Positions 18,652 to 27,669 of a stretch of DNA of 64,000 bases are shown piece by piece. Under the pieces are notes generated by a model, which saw nothing but the letters and a program-made list of their open reading frames with translations, ran no database searches and was not told where the DNA came from. The first letter of the stretch is position 1. Each line of letters starts with the position of its first letter. This DNA comes from Gayadomonas joobiniege G7. Its GTDB lineage: Bacteria > Pseudomonadota > Gammaproteobacteria > Enterobacterales > Alteromonadaceae. The stretch spans positions 62,001 through 126,000 of the forward strand of contig NZ_AMRX01000007.1 of the NCBI RefSeq assembly GCF_000300815.1, written 5' to 3'. Both the position numbers and the translations under genes were made by a program.

Positions 18652-21600
18652 CTAATACAGGGTTTCAAAGAACTCTGTATCTGTGTAATAAACCACGATT
18701 AAGTCACCTTGTTTTTCTAAGGTAGCAACCAGTTTGTCAGCGTCATTTTGATTTCGGATTTCACCCACAATATAACTCGCATCATCATCGCCTATGGTAT
18801 CTGGGTATAAACCGTTTTCATCATAGGTCAATGCCAGCCCGTTGCCATTTGTGATTGAATTATGAATTGTGACGCGGCTTTCATCATCGGTATCAAAAAA
18901 CAGCACTAACTGGCTATTGTTATCATCTAGCTCAGCGTTTAGTGTCACTGTATCTTTGCCAATTCTAGTCAACATCACTGTCACTTCACCCTGTGATCGT
19001 ACTGATGGGTTTGCGAAAAAGCTAAGAGATGCGGTTAAATTTAACCAGTTATTGTCATCTTCTAATTCAAAATTTATGTCTAACTCATCTAAATCGTTAA
19101 CCACAATAGGTTCAGGTAGGCGATGAGTTGCAGCATTTGCGATGGTTAAACCAAAGGTTGCTGCAATGGTATCTTTTGAATTGACGGTAAATTCCCCTTC
19201 AGCGGTGATACTGCTGGGTAAATACATATCGAACATTTGCTGATCGCCATCTTTATCTTGCAAGGTTAGCTGGCGGCCTTTAAGTAAACGAATGTCTAAA
19301 GCGCCGTTAAAACGAACACTGTCATTCAGTTTACCCGGAACAGCGTTTTGCATTAACTCAATTTTACCCGATAAGTCATGTTGCAGTACTTCATGTTCGG
19401 CTTCAGTTTTATGCGCGGCGCCTGCGACCGTTATGATAAATTGTCCTTGCTCTATCGTCACTTTGGTACTCCCTGCATTCAACTCGGCGGCTATCCGTGC
19501 CTCGACTTTACGACTGACGTCAGTATCGCTCGCTTTTGGCAGTTGAATGCCAGTTTCACCAATTAAAGTGACACCATCTTGTGCTAGGTTGACAATAAAG
19601 CTGGCTTCATCGTTGGCTAGTTCGTTGATCTCTATGACACCAGTAATAGAGTCGTCATAGACAGCTATATCTTGACTGTTGAACTGACGTTTGTCGGTTT
19701 TACCTTCATCAATATCGGTAAAAATTTGATTCAATAGATTAACCACATCACCAATCATTTTAAGATTGGTTAACTCTTCTTCAAACACTGGCGCGGCAAC
19801 ATCTAAAGTGTTAAATAAATCTTCGGTATCATTTGCGAGATCTCGAGGCAATTCAAATTTATCCGGAAATAAATAAGCGCCCCAAGTTCGCACGTCCTCA
19901 ATCATTTCGCGTGCTGCATTCGTTTGATCATTACTATCAATTTGCACCGTAACCAAAGCTTCTTCGATAATGCCAGAATCTGTAGTGACCCTGTATTTAA
20001 CCGAGTCACTGCCACTTGCATCACCAATTGGGCGATAGCTGAGCAGACCCGCTGAGGTCACACTAAGCTGCCCCTTTTCGGTGGTTAAACTGGTCACCTC
20101 GGTGTCACCATCCAGCAAGGTAACCGAGCCAACTGGACCACTAAACTTATCGTTTTCTAAAAGATTAATATCAGCAGTAACATATTGATTAAGCGTTAAA
20201 CTATCGTCTATCGCATCGGTAACTGGATTAATGGTATACGCAAATGTCCCTGCTTCAGTTTCGCCAGTACCTTCAACGGTCACGGTATAAACCAAAGTAT
20301 CAGTACCATTATAATCTGCAGCCGGTTGATAGCGAATTTGGTTATCGCTGGTCACAGTGGCTTGGCCGTGCTGAGGTAAGCTTGTTATTGAAACACTCGC
20401 GATGCTATCGGCTGCATGGCTGCCAATACTCCGAGTATCTGAATCGTCTTCATCAATGGTGATATCTGCATCAAGCGTATCACGCACAGGAGTAACGGTA
20501 ATATTAACCACTTCACTACGGGTTTGACCCAACGCAGACACTGAATATGTAAAAGTATCAGTGCCATTAAAGTCTGGATTTGGCGTATAGGTGATTTTAC
20601 CATCGGCAATCACAGCTTGACCATGCCCAGCTTGAGATACTTGAGTTAACTGAACAGCAGCTGTATCTGTATCCGCATTTTTGATCCTTAAAGTATCATT
20701 CGCAGTTGGATCAAAAGTAATAGCACCGTCTTCCTCTACCGTTTTATTATCCACTAAAAGGCGGCCCACTAATACAGGTCCTGTGACCGGTACACCAATC
20801 TCACTTGGATCTAATGCTTCACCGCTGCGTCCATCAGCTTGGCCCGCTTCAATCAGCTCATTGATTTCGCTGATGGTCGCTGAAACTATATTATTGACAG
20901 CTTGGCTTAACTCAATTTTATTTTGAAATACTTGATTAATTTCAGCCACTGCCGCCTGTTTCTCTGTATCTGATAAATCAGATTCGTTCACCATATTGAC
21001 CAACAACTGGGCCAGTTTGTCGTTTAGTTCTTTTATTAGGTCAACCGTTTCTTTTAATGTTAATCGCTGCTCATCATCACTCCCTGTGATTCGAACTTTG
21101 ATCGTGCCCATATTATCCGCAATATCTTGACTGGACGACTGCATAAATAAATTAAAATCTGTACTTGCAAAAGCTTTTGCCGCAACAACAGAACCCAATA
21201 AAGCGGCTTGGTATGACTCTATTTCATCAAGTGTTTTGATCGACTCAATATCCGTTAAATCGATTACCGGAAGCTGGGTGGCATCTATCCCCTCACCTAA
21301 ACCAAAAATCTCAGCAACTTTAGAGTTTACAGCAGCAATAACATGGCTGACGTCTAAACTCGGTGCTGCATCGATAGTTTCAACGGCTAATTTAGCAGCA
21401 ATATTGGTTAAAATATTCACATTATTGCTTAAAACCGCTTTGTCTTCGCCGTCTTCGTGCGTCAACATACTAATAGCCGCCAAACTAAATCCAGATGGTA
21501 CCGCAACCTCATCCCCAAATTGACTGTCACCGCCACACCCAGCAACCACATCACAAGCCATTAGAGTGCCATCAACTGCCGAGACTTGGATATAAATAGG

Positions 21601-21954
21601 ACCTTCGTAAGCTTCCATGATTTGCAACATAAAGCTGCCATCATCATTTGTTTTAACCGTTACAGGCTCGGTTTGTAATGCTTCACCTTTGTTTCCATCA
21701 GCGGATAGTTTATACACACTCACCACTGCATTTTTTAATATGCCTTTGACCGCTGTACCACTTATCTCAGCTGTTGCCACTGGCGTTGGCGTTGGCGTTG
21801 GCGTCGGCGTAGGTGTCGGTGTTGGAGTCGGTGTCGGAGTCGGAGTCGGCTCGACAAATTTTGGATCATCTGAGCCAATAAAGTTACATGCAGACAATGC
21901 CCCCGTGGCTAAACACATGAGTAGGCTTGTTTTAATTTGACTTGCTACTTTCAT
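18652..21954 (-). CDS. Large lipoprotein with Thr-Pro spacer and cadherin/Ig-like repeats
   Basis: An 1100-residue lipoprotein: signal peptide with lipobox LSAC (Cys23) followed by Asn, consistent with outer-membrane sorting. A (Thr-Pro)11 spacer from about residue 37 probably extends the protein from the membrane. A carboxypeptidase-regulatory-like segment (ATAEISGTAVKGILKNAVVSV) and a helical region of about 200 residues come next. Then three beta-sandwich repeats (about 410-680) contain the tandem-95/VCBS-like pattern (DFNGTDTFTYSV, DYNGTDTLVYTV, DASGSDSVKYRV). The last 400 residues are unrecognised, mostly beta. AGGAT precedes the ATG. Likely a surface adhesin or matrix protein; this is inference from architecture. 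Confidence 0.75.
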   Translation of the reverse strand: MKVASQIKTSLLMCLATGALSACNFIGSDDPKFVEPTPTPTPTPTPTPTPTPTPTPTPVATAEISGTAVKGILKNAVVSVYKLSADGNKGEALQTEPVTVKTNDDGSFMLQIMEAYEGPIYIQVSAVDGTLMACDVVAGCGGDSQFGDEVAVPSGFSLAAISMLTHEDGEDKAVLSNNVNILTNIAAKLAVETIDAAPSLDVSHVIAAVNSKVAEIFGLGEGIDATQLPVIDLTDIESIKTLDEIESYQAALLGSVVAAKAFASTDFNLFMQSSSQDIADNMGTIKVRITGSDDEQRLTLKETVDLIKELNDKLAQLLVNMVNESDLSDTEKQAAVAEINQVFQNKIELSQAVNNIVSATISEINELIEAGQADGRSGEALDPSEIGVPVTGPVLVGRLLVDNKTVEEDGAITFDPTANDTLRIKNADTDTAAVQLTQVSQAGHGQAVIADGKITYTPNPDFNGTDTFTYSVSALGQTRSEVVNITVTPVRDTLDADITIDEDDSDTRSIGSHAADSIASVSITSLPQHGQATVTSDNQIRYQPAADYNGTDTLVYTVTVEGTGETEAGTFAYTINPVTDAIDDSLTLNQYVTADINLLENDKFSGPVGSVTLLDGDTEVTSLTTEKGQLSVTSAGLLSYRPIGDASGSDSVKYRVTTDSGIIEEALVTVQIDSNDQTNAAREMIEDVRTWGAYLFPDKFELPRDLANDTEDLFNTLDVAAPVFEEELTNLKMIGDVVNLLNQIFTDIDEGKTDKRQFNSQDIAVYDDSITGVIEINELANDEASFIVNLAQDGVTLIGETGIQLPKASDTDVSRKVEARIAAELNAGSTKVTIEQGQFIITVAGAAHKTEAEHEVLQHDLSGKIELMQNAVPGKLNDSVRFNGALDIRLLKGRQLTLQDKDGDQQMFDMYLPSSITAEGEFTVNSKDTIAATFGLTIANAATHRLPEPIVVNDLDELDINFELEDDNNWLNLTASLSFFANPSVRSQGEVTVMLTRIGKDTVTLNAELDDNNSQLVLFFDTDDESRVTIHNSITNGNGLALTYDENGLYPDTIGDDDASYIVGEIRNQNDADKLVATLEKQGDLIVVYYTDTEFFETLY
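21781..21849. repeat. Hexanucleotide repeat coding for the (Thr-Pro)11 spacer
   Basis: Eleven consecutive 6-bp units of the form NGGNGT (plus strand) encode Thr-Pro on the minus strand. The four units nearest 21781 are identical (TGGCGT); the others differ at third positions. The identical block could slip during replication, always in whole codon pairs, so length changes would keep the frame. Confidence 0.85.
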
Positions 21955-22071
21955 TGTAAATATCCTAATAACCTAATTAATAACAACTAACGAAGTTAGC
22001 TGAGTGAGCTTTGTCATGCATGCTAACTGAACAAGGTTGCAATTGGGTTAAACATTCATGTCAGTGATTGT

Positions 22072-23283
22072 TCATTTTAATAACACCTCAACCAGTTCAC
22101 CTTTGGCTTTTGCCACTTGTTTAGGATAGCGTAAAATGAAACAATCATAACCTGTTAAGGACGTTAAGGCGCCAGAGCCTTGTTGTTTAAGAGGTTTGAC
22201 CGCCGAAATAAGATTGTTTTGGTAAATAAATAGTGCGCGAATATACTCTAAGCGTATTTTTCCAGCAGATAAATCTGCAGCTAATGGCAATTGAATAATG
22301 TTTTCATTTCTGGCTTGCTGACCCGCTGCTTTTAGCAAGCCAGCTAAAGCCAATTGCTGAAAAGTCACCGCAGCCGATACGGGATTCCCAGGCAAACCAA
22401 AAAATAACGCCTCGCCAATCTGGCCAAAAGTAAAAGGCTTGCCGGGTTTGATGGCTACTTTATAAAAGTTCACTTGCCCTATTTGCTCAAGTACTTGGCC
22501 AGTATAGTCAGCGTCCCCGACTGAGACACCACCCGAGCTAACGATAGCGTCACATTCGGCGGCGGCCAATTGCAACACTGCACTTAATCGTTCTGGGTTA
22601 TCCTCAATACAGCCATAGTCTCTTACATCAAACCCTTGTTGCTTAAGGTAAGCCGTGAGCATAGGCCGATTGCTATCATATATTTGACCAGGCTCCAGCT
22701 TAGTGCCCACCTCTTTTAATTCGTTGCCCGTGGTCACAACAGCGACAGTTAAAGGTTTAAATACTTTGACTGTTTCAACACCCGCTGCGACCATTAATGC
22801 GATATCTTGGGGTTGAATTTTGTGTCCACCAGTAAATAACACTTGTTCTTGAAGAAAGTCTTCACCGCGACATCGAATGTTATTGCCACTAGGGACAGCC
22901 TCTTTTAAATAAATGTTTTCTCCATCGACCGAGACTTTCTCTTGCATCACAACTGCATAACTTCCGCTCGGGACTTGAGCGCCGGTCATAATTCTGGCAC
23001 ATTGCCCTGCCTGTAATTGAATATTTGTGTTTTGTCCTGCATAAACTGTAACAATACAGTGGTATCCTCCGTCAGCATTGGCTTTTTTGGCCAACGCATA
23101 GCCATCCATGGCTGAGTTATCGTACGGTGGGTTATCCGTTTTAGCATAAACAGATTCAGCTAATATTTGGTTAAGGCTATCAATAACAGCCAGTGTTCGG
23201 GTCGCAGCTTTCGTTGAGATTGCCGCCAGCATTTGCTGTTTAGCGACTGAAATTTCAGTCATTGACGTATTGTTATTGCGCAT
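22072..23283 (-). CDS. moeA: Molybdopterin molybdenumtransferase MoeA
   Basis: Inserts molybdate into adenylylated molybdopterin in molybdenum-cofactor synthesis. The start is taken at the ATG at 23283, preceded by AGAGAG; an in-frame ATG at 23301 has no such signal. Family motifs are present: DNPPYDNSAMDGYA near the N-terminus, RIMTGAQVP, VVTTGNEL, SSGGVSVGDADY, KPGKPFTFG and GLPGNPVSA, and the usual C-terminal domain. Length is about 403 residues. No moaA, moeB or mob gene is in the window, so the rest of the pathway lies elsewhere. It is divergent from a chemoreceptor gene across about 60 bp. Confidence 0.95.
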   Translation of the reverse strand: MRNNNTSMTEISVAKQQMLAAISTKAATRTLAVIDSLNQILAESVYAKTDNPPYDNSAMDGYALAKKANADGGYHCIVTVYAGQNTNIQLQAGQCARIMTGAQVPSGSYAVVMQEKVSVDGENIYLKEAVPSGNNIRCRGEDFLQEQVLFTGGHKIQPQDIALMVAAGVETVKVFKPLTVAVVTTGNELKEVGTKLEPGQIYDSNRPMLTAYLKQQGFDVRDYGCIEDNPERLSAVLQLAAAECDAIVSSGGVSVGDADYTGQVLEQIGQVNFYKVAIKPGKPFTFGQIGEALFFGLPGNPVSAAVTFQQLALAGLLKAAGQQARNENIIQLPLAADLSAGKIRLEYIRALFIYQNNLISAVKPLKQQGSGALTSLTGYDCFILRYPKQVAKAKGELVEVLLK

Positions 23284-23346
23284 TAGGTTCTCTCTTGTCA
23301 TCTAATTGAGTAAAAACAAAAAGTAGTAGTCGGACAAAATAAAAAT

Positions 23347-25230
23347 ATGAATATTCTTGCAAATGTATCGATAAAAAATCGAACGTATCTAAATATGCTG
23401 GTGACTTTTTTGGGCATATTGTCACTGATTAGTGTTCTGTTATTTGAGTTTAACGCGCTGCTCAGATTAAATAAAACGCTAACTGAAATTGCTGGCCTCG
23501 AAGCCAAAGTTAATCAGCTTAGAAACTACGAAAATACTTTTTTGATGGAAAAAGATTTAGCTGCTAGCAAGCACTTTGCTGATCAACAGACACAATTGCA
23601 GCAAAGTGTAGCTGAAATTGACAGCGCATTAGCTGAGTTTTCGATCACTAGATTACCATTAGATTATTTTGCTCAGCAAACTTCAGAGTACCAGCAACTT
23701 TTTAATCAGGTGGTTCTTAAACAGCAGCAAATAGGACTGAATCCTACTTCCGGTCATTATGGCGAATTACGTGCAGCGGTTCATACCGCAGAGGATAAAG
23801 TGACAGCGCTTTCTGAATACCAATTGCTCAGTCTTATGTTACAGCTAAGACGTGCCGAAAAAGACTTTATGTTACGGTTAGACAGAAAATACCTCGATAG
23901 ATTCTACAATATCATGCAAGAATTTCGTAATACCTTAGCCGTTCAGGTCGTTGATGCCTCTGAGCGACAAGATATTGATCAATCGATGCAAGTATACCAA
24001 AACAACTTTGAAAATCTGGTTAAAGCACAAACGCTCTTAGGACTTTCGATGCAATCGGGTCTACTTGGTGATATGAGCAAAGTCTATCAAAAAACCCAGC
24101 TAAGCTTACATGAACTCATTGCTAAAACAGAAACGGCTATTGCTGAAAAACATCAAACAACCTTAAAAACTGCAATTAGCATGTCTTTATTGGTGGCTTT
24201 GGTGATCATGCTACTCGGCTTTTATTTTTCTCGCCACATTGTGCGCCCCATCAATCAGTTGTGTGAGACTATTAGCCGCATCAAAGCCCAAAACGATTTA
24301 ACACTTAGGATTGAGCTAAACGGTAATAACGAAATTAGCTATCTAGCACAGAGATTTAACGAGTTGCAAAACGACTTTTTAACGGCTATCCGCAGCATCC
24401 ATGGCTCAACAGATGAACTGAGAACAGCTGCGGAGCAATTAAATGAAATGACTCAGCAAACTCAAAACTCAACGGATAGTCAACAAGCCGAAGCAGATCA
24501 GGCTGCGACCGCCACCGACCAACTGCAATCTACAGTGGCAGAGATTGCTCGGAATACGGACCTTGCCGCCAATAACGCCAATACAACGGCTAACCTTGCA
24601 AATGAAGGCAAAAAACAAGTAGCACTAACAGTTGGTATGATCAGCTCGCTAGCCGACAAACTAAATTCTGCGAACGGTGAAATTAAGAGTCTCGAAGAAG
24701 ATAGTCGCACCATAGGGACGGTATTAGAAGTGATTCGGGGCATTGCAGAGCAAACCAACTTATTGGCGTTAAATGCAGCGATAGAATCAGCTCGGGCCGG
24801 TGAGCAAGGTCGTGGTTTTGCTGTGGTTGCAGATGAAGTCAGAAACTTAGCAATGCGCACACAGGAGTCAACTAAACAAATTGAGGGCAATATCGATAGT
24901 TTACAGCAACGTTGTAGCGATATTGTTGAAATGCTCAAACATTGTTTAAAAGACAGTGATGACTCGGTCAGCGAAGTGCATCAAGCCGATCAAATGCTAA
25001 CGCAAATTAGCCAGGAAACCCAGTCAATATCGGATATGAATACCAGCATTGCAGCATCAATTGAAGAACAGAATACAGTCACAGGTGAGGTCAGTCGTAA
25101 CGTAACGACAATTAGAGATATTGCTGTTGATATTCATCAGATGTCGAACAATAACTCAGAGATCGCAGCCACTATCGATAAAAACCTAGCCGATTTAGCC
25201 AACTCTGTCGCTAAATTTAAAGTTTCATAA
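23347..25230 (+). CDS. Methyl-accepting chemotaxis protein, HBM-type sensor
   Basis: Transmembrane chemoreceptor of 627 residues. TM1 is at about 13-34, a long all-helical periplasmic domain spans 35-272, TM2 is at about 275-295 and HAMP at about 296-350. The cytoplasmic signalling tip is [32 protein letters not shown]. The periplasmic part carries [10 protein letters not shown] and [20 protein letters not shown], a repeated helical pattern I associate with the helical bimodular (HBM) ligand-binding domain, which in characterised receptors senses organic acids. The ligand here is unknown. No pentapeptide methylation tether is seen at the C-terminus. No Shine-Dalgarno is obvious before the ATG. 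Confidence 0.92.
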   Translation: MNILANVSIKNRTYLNMLVTFLGILSLISVLLFEFNALLRLNKTLTEIAGLEAKVNQLRNYENTFLMEKDLAASKHFADQQTQLQQSVAEIDSALAEFSITRLPLDYFAQQTSEYQQLFNQVVLKQQQIGLNPTSGHYGELRAAVHTAEDKVTALSEYQLLSLMLQLRRAEKDFMLRLDRKYLDRFYNIMQEFRNTLAVQVVDASERQDIDQSMQVYQNNFENLVKAQTLLGLSMQSGLLGDMSKVYQKTQLSLHELIAKTETAIAEKHQTTLKTAISMSLLVALVIMLLGFYFSRHIVRPINQLCETISRIKAQNDLTLRIELNGNNEISYLAQRFNELQNDFLTAIRSIHGSTDELRTAAEQLNEMTQQTQNSTDSQQAEADQAATATDQLQSTVAEIARNTDLAANNANTTANLANEGKKQVALTVGMISSLADKLNSANGEIKSLEEDSRTIGTVLEVIRGIAEQTNLLALNAAIESARAGEQGRGFAVVADEVRNLAMRTQESTKQIEGNIDSLQQRCSDIVEMLKHCLKDSDDSVSEVHQADQMLTQISQETQSISDMNTSIAASIEEQNTVTGEVSRNVTTIRDIAVDIHQMSNNNSEIAATIDKNLADLANSVAKFKVS

Positions 25231-25237
25231 ATTGAAT

Positions 25238-25270
25238 GATAACCAGCCGCTAAGACAGCGGTTGGTTATC
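25238..25270. terminator. Strong 14-bp hairpin between convergent MCP and LysR genes
   Basis: GATAACCAGCCGCT at 25238-25251 pairs with AGCGGTTGGTTATC at 25257-25270 (one G-T wobble) around a 5-nt loop. It overlaps the last codons and stop of the LysR gene. Neither side has a proper T-run, so it may act as a transcript-end structure and not as a classical terminator. Confidence 0.5.
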
Positions 25271-26203
25271 TGGTTCATTCGACACTTCATTTATCAAACG
25301 CCGTAACCAAATATGACTCGCATCATGGTGCAATAAAGGGGACCATATCATATCCAATTTAATTTCTGGTAGCTCAAAGGGAGGCTCTAAAATCACTATG
25401 TCGTCGTTAGTCCGATAATTTAAGGTCGCTCTGCGCGGCACTGTTACCATCATTTTTTTAGCAAGAGCCAGTTGAATAGCAACATGATAATTACGGGTAA
25501 ATACTCGGATTTCACGCTGTTTACCTATATTTTGCAGCTTCTCATCTACCCAACCGAGTTTAGCGACATCGGATGGATCCATCCCTAAACCAACCCCGAA
25601 GCCTGTTTTGCTCACCCAAACATGCTGACTCTGGCAGTAAGCATCTAAACCCCAATTATGGATCACTGGGTTGTCTTTATGAGTTAAACAAACAAAACTA
25701 TCGGACCAGATTACTTTTTGATGAAAAGACAAAGGCAAATCATCAAAACGGTTAATCGCCATATCAATTTTGCCTTCTTCAACGTCATGAAAAGTAACGT
25801 CACTTGGGGTCATTATATCTAAGGTCACCTTAGGTGCTAGCTCTTGCAAACGAGATAACAATCTTGGTAAAAGGGTAGATGCAGCGTAATCACTCGCCAT
25901 GATCCTAAATACCCTTTCACTACTGCCTGCGTGAAAGGCACCCGATGGATTTAACGCCTCTTCTAAATCTAACAAAATACGGCGAACGGTCGGCTGCAGT
26001 TTACGGGCTTTTTCTGTCGGCAGCATGCCATCAGAGGTGCGTACCAAAACAGGATCGCTCAACAACTCGCGCAAACGCTTAAGACCATTGCTCATGGCCG
26101 GCTGTGTGATACCTAATTGCTGTGCAGCTCGGGTAACGTTTTGCTCGCGAAGGAGCACATCAAGGTAAATAAGTAAATTCAGATCGATTTTAGATATATT
26201 CAT
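25250..26203 (-). CDS. LysR family transcriptional regulator
   Basis: A 317-residue LysR-type regulator. The N-terminal winged helix-turn-helix is clear: LNLLIYLDVLLREQNVTRAAQQLGITQPAMSNGLKRLRELL, followed by the linker helix and a substrate-binding domain (RVFRIMASDYAASTLLPRLLSRL). The start MNISKIDLNLLIYL and the domain resemble the NodD/LeuO/NahR-like branch, but a target cannot be named. It is not divergent from an obvious partner: upstream lies the terminator of grxD, downstream the chemoreceptor end. Its inducer and regulon are unknown. Confidence 0.88.
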   Translation of the reverse strand: MNISKIDLNLLIYLDVLLREQNVTRAAQQLGITQPAMSNGLKRLRELLSDPVLVRTSDGMLPTEKARKLQPTVRRILLDLEEALNPSGAFHAGSSERVFRIMASDYAASTLLPRLLSRLQELAPKVTLDIMTPSDVTFHDVEEGKIDMAINRFDDLPLSFHQKVIWSDSFVCLTHKDNPVIHNWGLDAYCQSQHVWVSKTGFGVGLGMDPSDVAKLGWVDEKLQNIGKQREIRVFTRNYHVAIQLALAKKMMVTVPRRATLNYRTNDDIVILEPPFELPEIKLDMIWSPLLHHDASHIWLRRLINEVSNEPDNQPLS

Positions 26204-26283
26204 AAAATAAATAGATTAGCGAAAGGGCATCGAAAGTATGAATACTACAACAATTGTGTAGATTTTCAATCTTTGTAAAAACA

Positions 26284-26310
26284 AAAAGCCACCTAAAGGT
26301 GGCTTTTTAA
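26284..26310 (-). terminator. Rho-independent terminator of grxD
   Basis: AAAAGCCACCTAAAGGTGGCTTTT: GCCACC/GGTGGC stem with A- and T-runs. It lies immediately after the grxD stop codon at 26314 on the minus strand. Confidence 0.85.
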
Positions 26311-26313
26311 CAA

Positions 26314-26658
26314 TTAAGATTCTTCCGCGTCGTCTTTTTTATACTTAGCAGCGGTTTCTTCGACTAAAGGTTTTAACTCACCTTTTTGGAACATTTCTAA
26401 AATAATATCGCAGCCACCAATGAGTTCACCATCAATCCATAACTGAGGAAAAGTTGGCCAGTTGGCAAACTTTGGCAACTCAGTTCGGATATCGGGATTT
26501 TGCAAAATATCAACGTATGCAAAAGGCTGTCCACAGCTCATCATAGCTTGTGCAGCTTGTGCAGAAAACCCACAACTGGGTAGTTTAGGGCTTCCTTTCA
26601 TATAAAGAATTATTGGATTCTCACTGATTTGTTGTTTAATTTTGTCTAAAGTTTCCAT
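26314..26658 (-). CDS. grxD: Monothiol glutaredoxin (Grx4 type)
   Basis: CGFS-type glutaredoxin that carries and delivers Fe-S clusters. The start at ATG 26658 gives METLDKIKQQISENPIILYMKG, the family N-terminus, with AGGTG upstream; the longer frame to 26703 is not conserved-looking. The active site is SCGFSAQ, where the CGFS cysteine binds a [2Fe-2S] cluster with glutathione. WPTFPQLWIDGELIGGCDI is the glutathione-binding half. Length 114 residues against 115 in E. coli GrxD. It is divergent from sodB; both are linked to iron and oxidative stress in known bacteria. Confidence 0.95.
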   Translation of the reverse strand: METLDKIKQQISENPIILYMKGSPKLPSCGFSAQAAQAMMSCGQPFAYVDILQNPDIRTELPKFANWPTFPQLWIDGELIGGCDIILEMFQKGELKPLVEETAAKYKKDDAEES

Positions 26659-26801
26659 AAAAACACCTATTATGCTTACCAAATGATCAGTATTGTAAAG
26701 CATTCGGCGATGACACCCAAAAAAATCTTTTTCACTAAAAATTCACAGCAAACCTTGAATCCTGCTAATTGATCCCCAGTATGAAGTTGATAGTATAAGA
26801 G

Positions 26802-26847
26802 CGGGCAAACAATGCCCGGCCCACTCATTAAATTGAGTGTTTTATTT
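26802..26847 (+). promoter_or_regulatory. Two hairpins in the sodB leader
   Basis: Hairpin 1: CGGGC (26802-26806) with GCCCG (26814-26818). Hairpin 2: CACTCA (26822-26827) with TGAGTG (26834-26839), followed by a T-rich run (GTTTTATTT). A -10-like TATAAG is at 26793-26798, so both lie at the start of the presumed sodB transcript. The second resembles a weak rho-independent terminator and might attenuate or protect the mRNA. Confidence 0.4.
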
Positions 26848-26881
26848 CAATGAAACGCTAGCCAAAAACGGAGAAAGACTT

Positions 26882-27463
26882 ATGGCATTTGAATTACCAG
26901 CACTGCCTTATGAAAAAAATGCGTTAGAGCCACATATTTCAGCTGAAACGCTTGATTTTCACCATGGCAAACACCACCAAACCTATGTCACTAAATTAAA
27001 TGGTTTAGTAGAAGGCACAGATTTGGCCAACAAATCATTAGAAGAAATTATCAAAACTTCGACTGGTGGTGTATTCAATAATGCAGCGCAAATCTGGAAC
27101 CACACTTTCTATTGGAACTGCTTAAGCCCAAATGGTGGCGGCGAGCCGACGGGTCAAGTTGCAGAAGCTATTAACGAATCTTTTGGTTCTTTTGAAGCGT
27201 TCAAATCAGAGCTTAATGAAAAAGCAGTTAATAACTTTGGTTCTAGCTGGACTTGGTTAGTTAAAAACCCTGATGGCAAATTAGCTATCGTCAATACTTC
27301 TAACGCAGCCACCCCGTTAACTGACGAAGGAGTCAAGCCGTTATTAACAGTTGACTTGTGGGAACATGCGTACTATATCGATTACCGTAATGCTCGTCCT
27401 AAATATTTAGAAGCTTTCTGGGCATTAGTAAACTGGGATTTTGTTGCTAAAAACTTAGCATAA
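26882..27463 (+). CDS. sodB: Superoxide dismutase [Fe]
   Basis: Cytoplasmic iron superoxide dismutase of 193 residues, the usual FeSOD length. The ATG at 26882 is chosen because [20 protein letters not shown] is the conserved start and GGAGA precedes it. Metal ligands are in [13 protein letters not shown] (first His), IWNHTFYW (His) and [13 protein letters not shown] (Asp and His). The NNAAQIWNH segment carries the glutamine typical of the Fe form, in contrast to Mn enzymes. It is monocistronic, with a terminator directly after it. Confidence 0.97.
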   Translation: MAFELPALPYEKNALEPHISAETLDFHHGKHHQTYVTKLNGLVEGTDLANKSLEEIIKTSTGGVFNNAAQIWNHTFYWNCLSPNGGGEPTGQVAEAINESFGSFEAFKSELNEKAVNNFGSSWTWLVKNPDGKLAIVNTSNAATPLTDEGVKPLLTVDLWEHAYYIDYRNARPKYLEAFWALVNWDFVAKNLA

Positions 27464-27478
27464 TCAAATTCACCACCT

Positions 27479-27505
27479 AAAAAAGGCGCTTCTAGGCGCC
27501 TTTTA
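27479..27505 (+). terminator. Rho-independent terminator of sodB
   Basis: AAAAAAGGCGCTTCTAGGCGCCTTTT: GGCGC/GCGCC stem with a T-run, 15 bp after the sodB stop. Confidence 0.85.
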
Positions 27506-27600
27506 TGTTTGTACTTATTTATTTGCCAATAACTTGCCTTATCCAAACTTGCCTGACTAATATTAATTTAAACATCTGTCAAAAATAACAACACCTGCAC

Positions 27601-27642
27601 AACCCGTTTGTAAAACCGCAGCTTATTGATCCGGTTTGGGTT
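27601..27642 (+). promoter_or_regulatory. Nested hairpin in the leader of the prkA operon
   Basis: AACCC (27601-27605) pairs with GGGTT (27638-27642), and inside it AACCG (27614-27618) pairs with CGGTT (27632-27636). It ends 28 bp before the prkA start codon. It could be a leader structure or a binding site; no consensus promoter was found with confidence in the 27506-27669 gap. Confidence 0.3.
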
Positions 27643-27669
27643 AGCCGCTGCTCTACCTTGGAGGCCTGT

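Noticed and set aside
21781-21849. CRISPR-like or regulatory direct repeats
   Set aside because: They are codon pairs for Thr-Pro inside an open reading frame.
24498-24938. Open frame of 146 codons opposite the chemoreceptor
   Set aside because: It lies antisense to the conserved signalling tip of the receptor.
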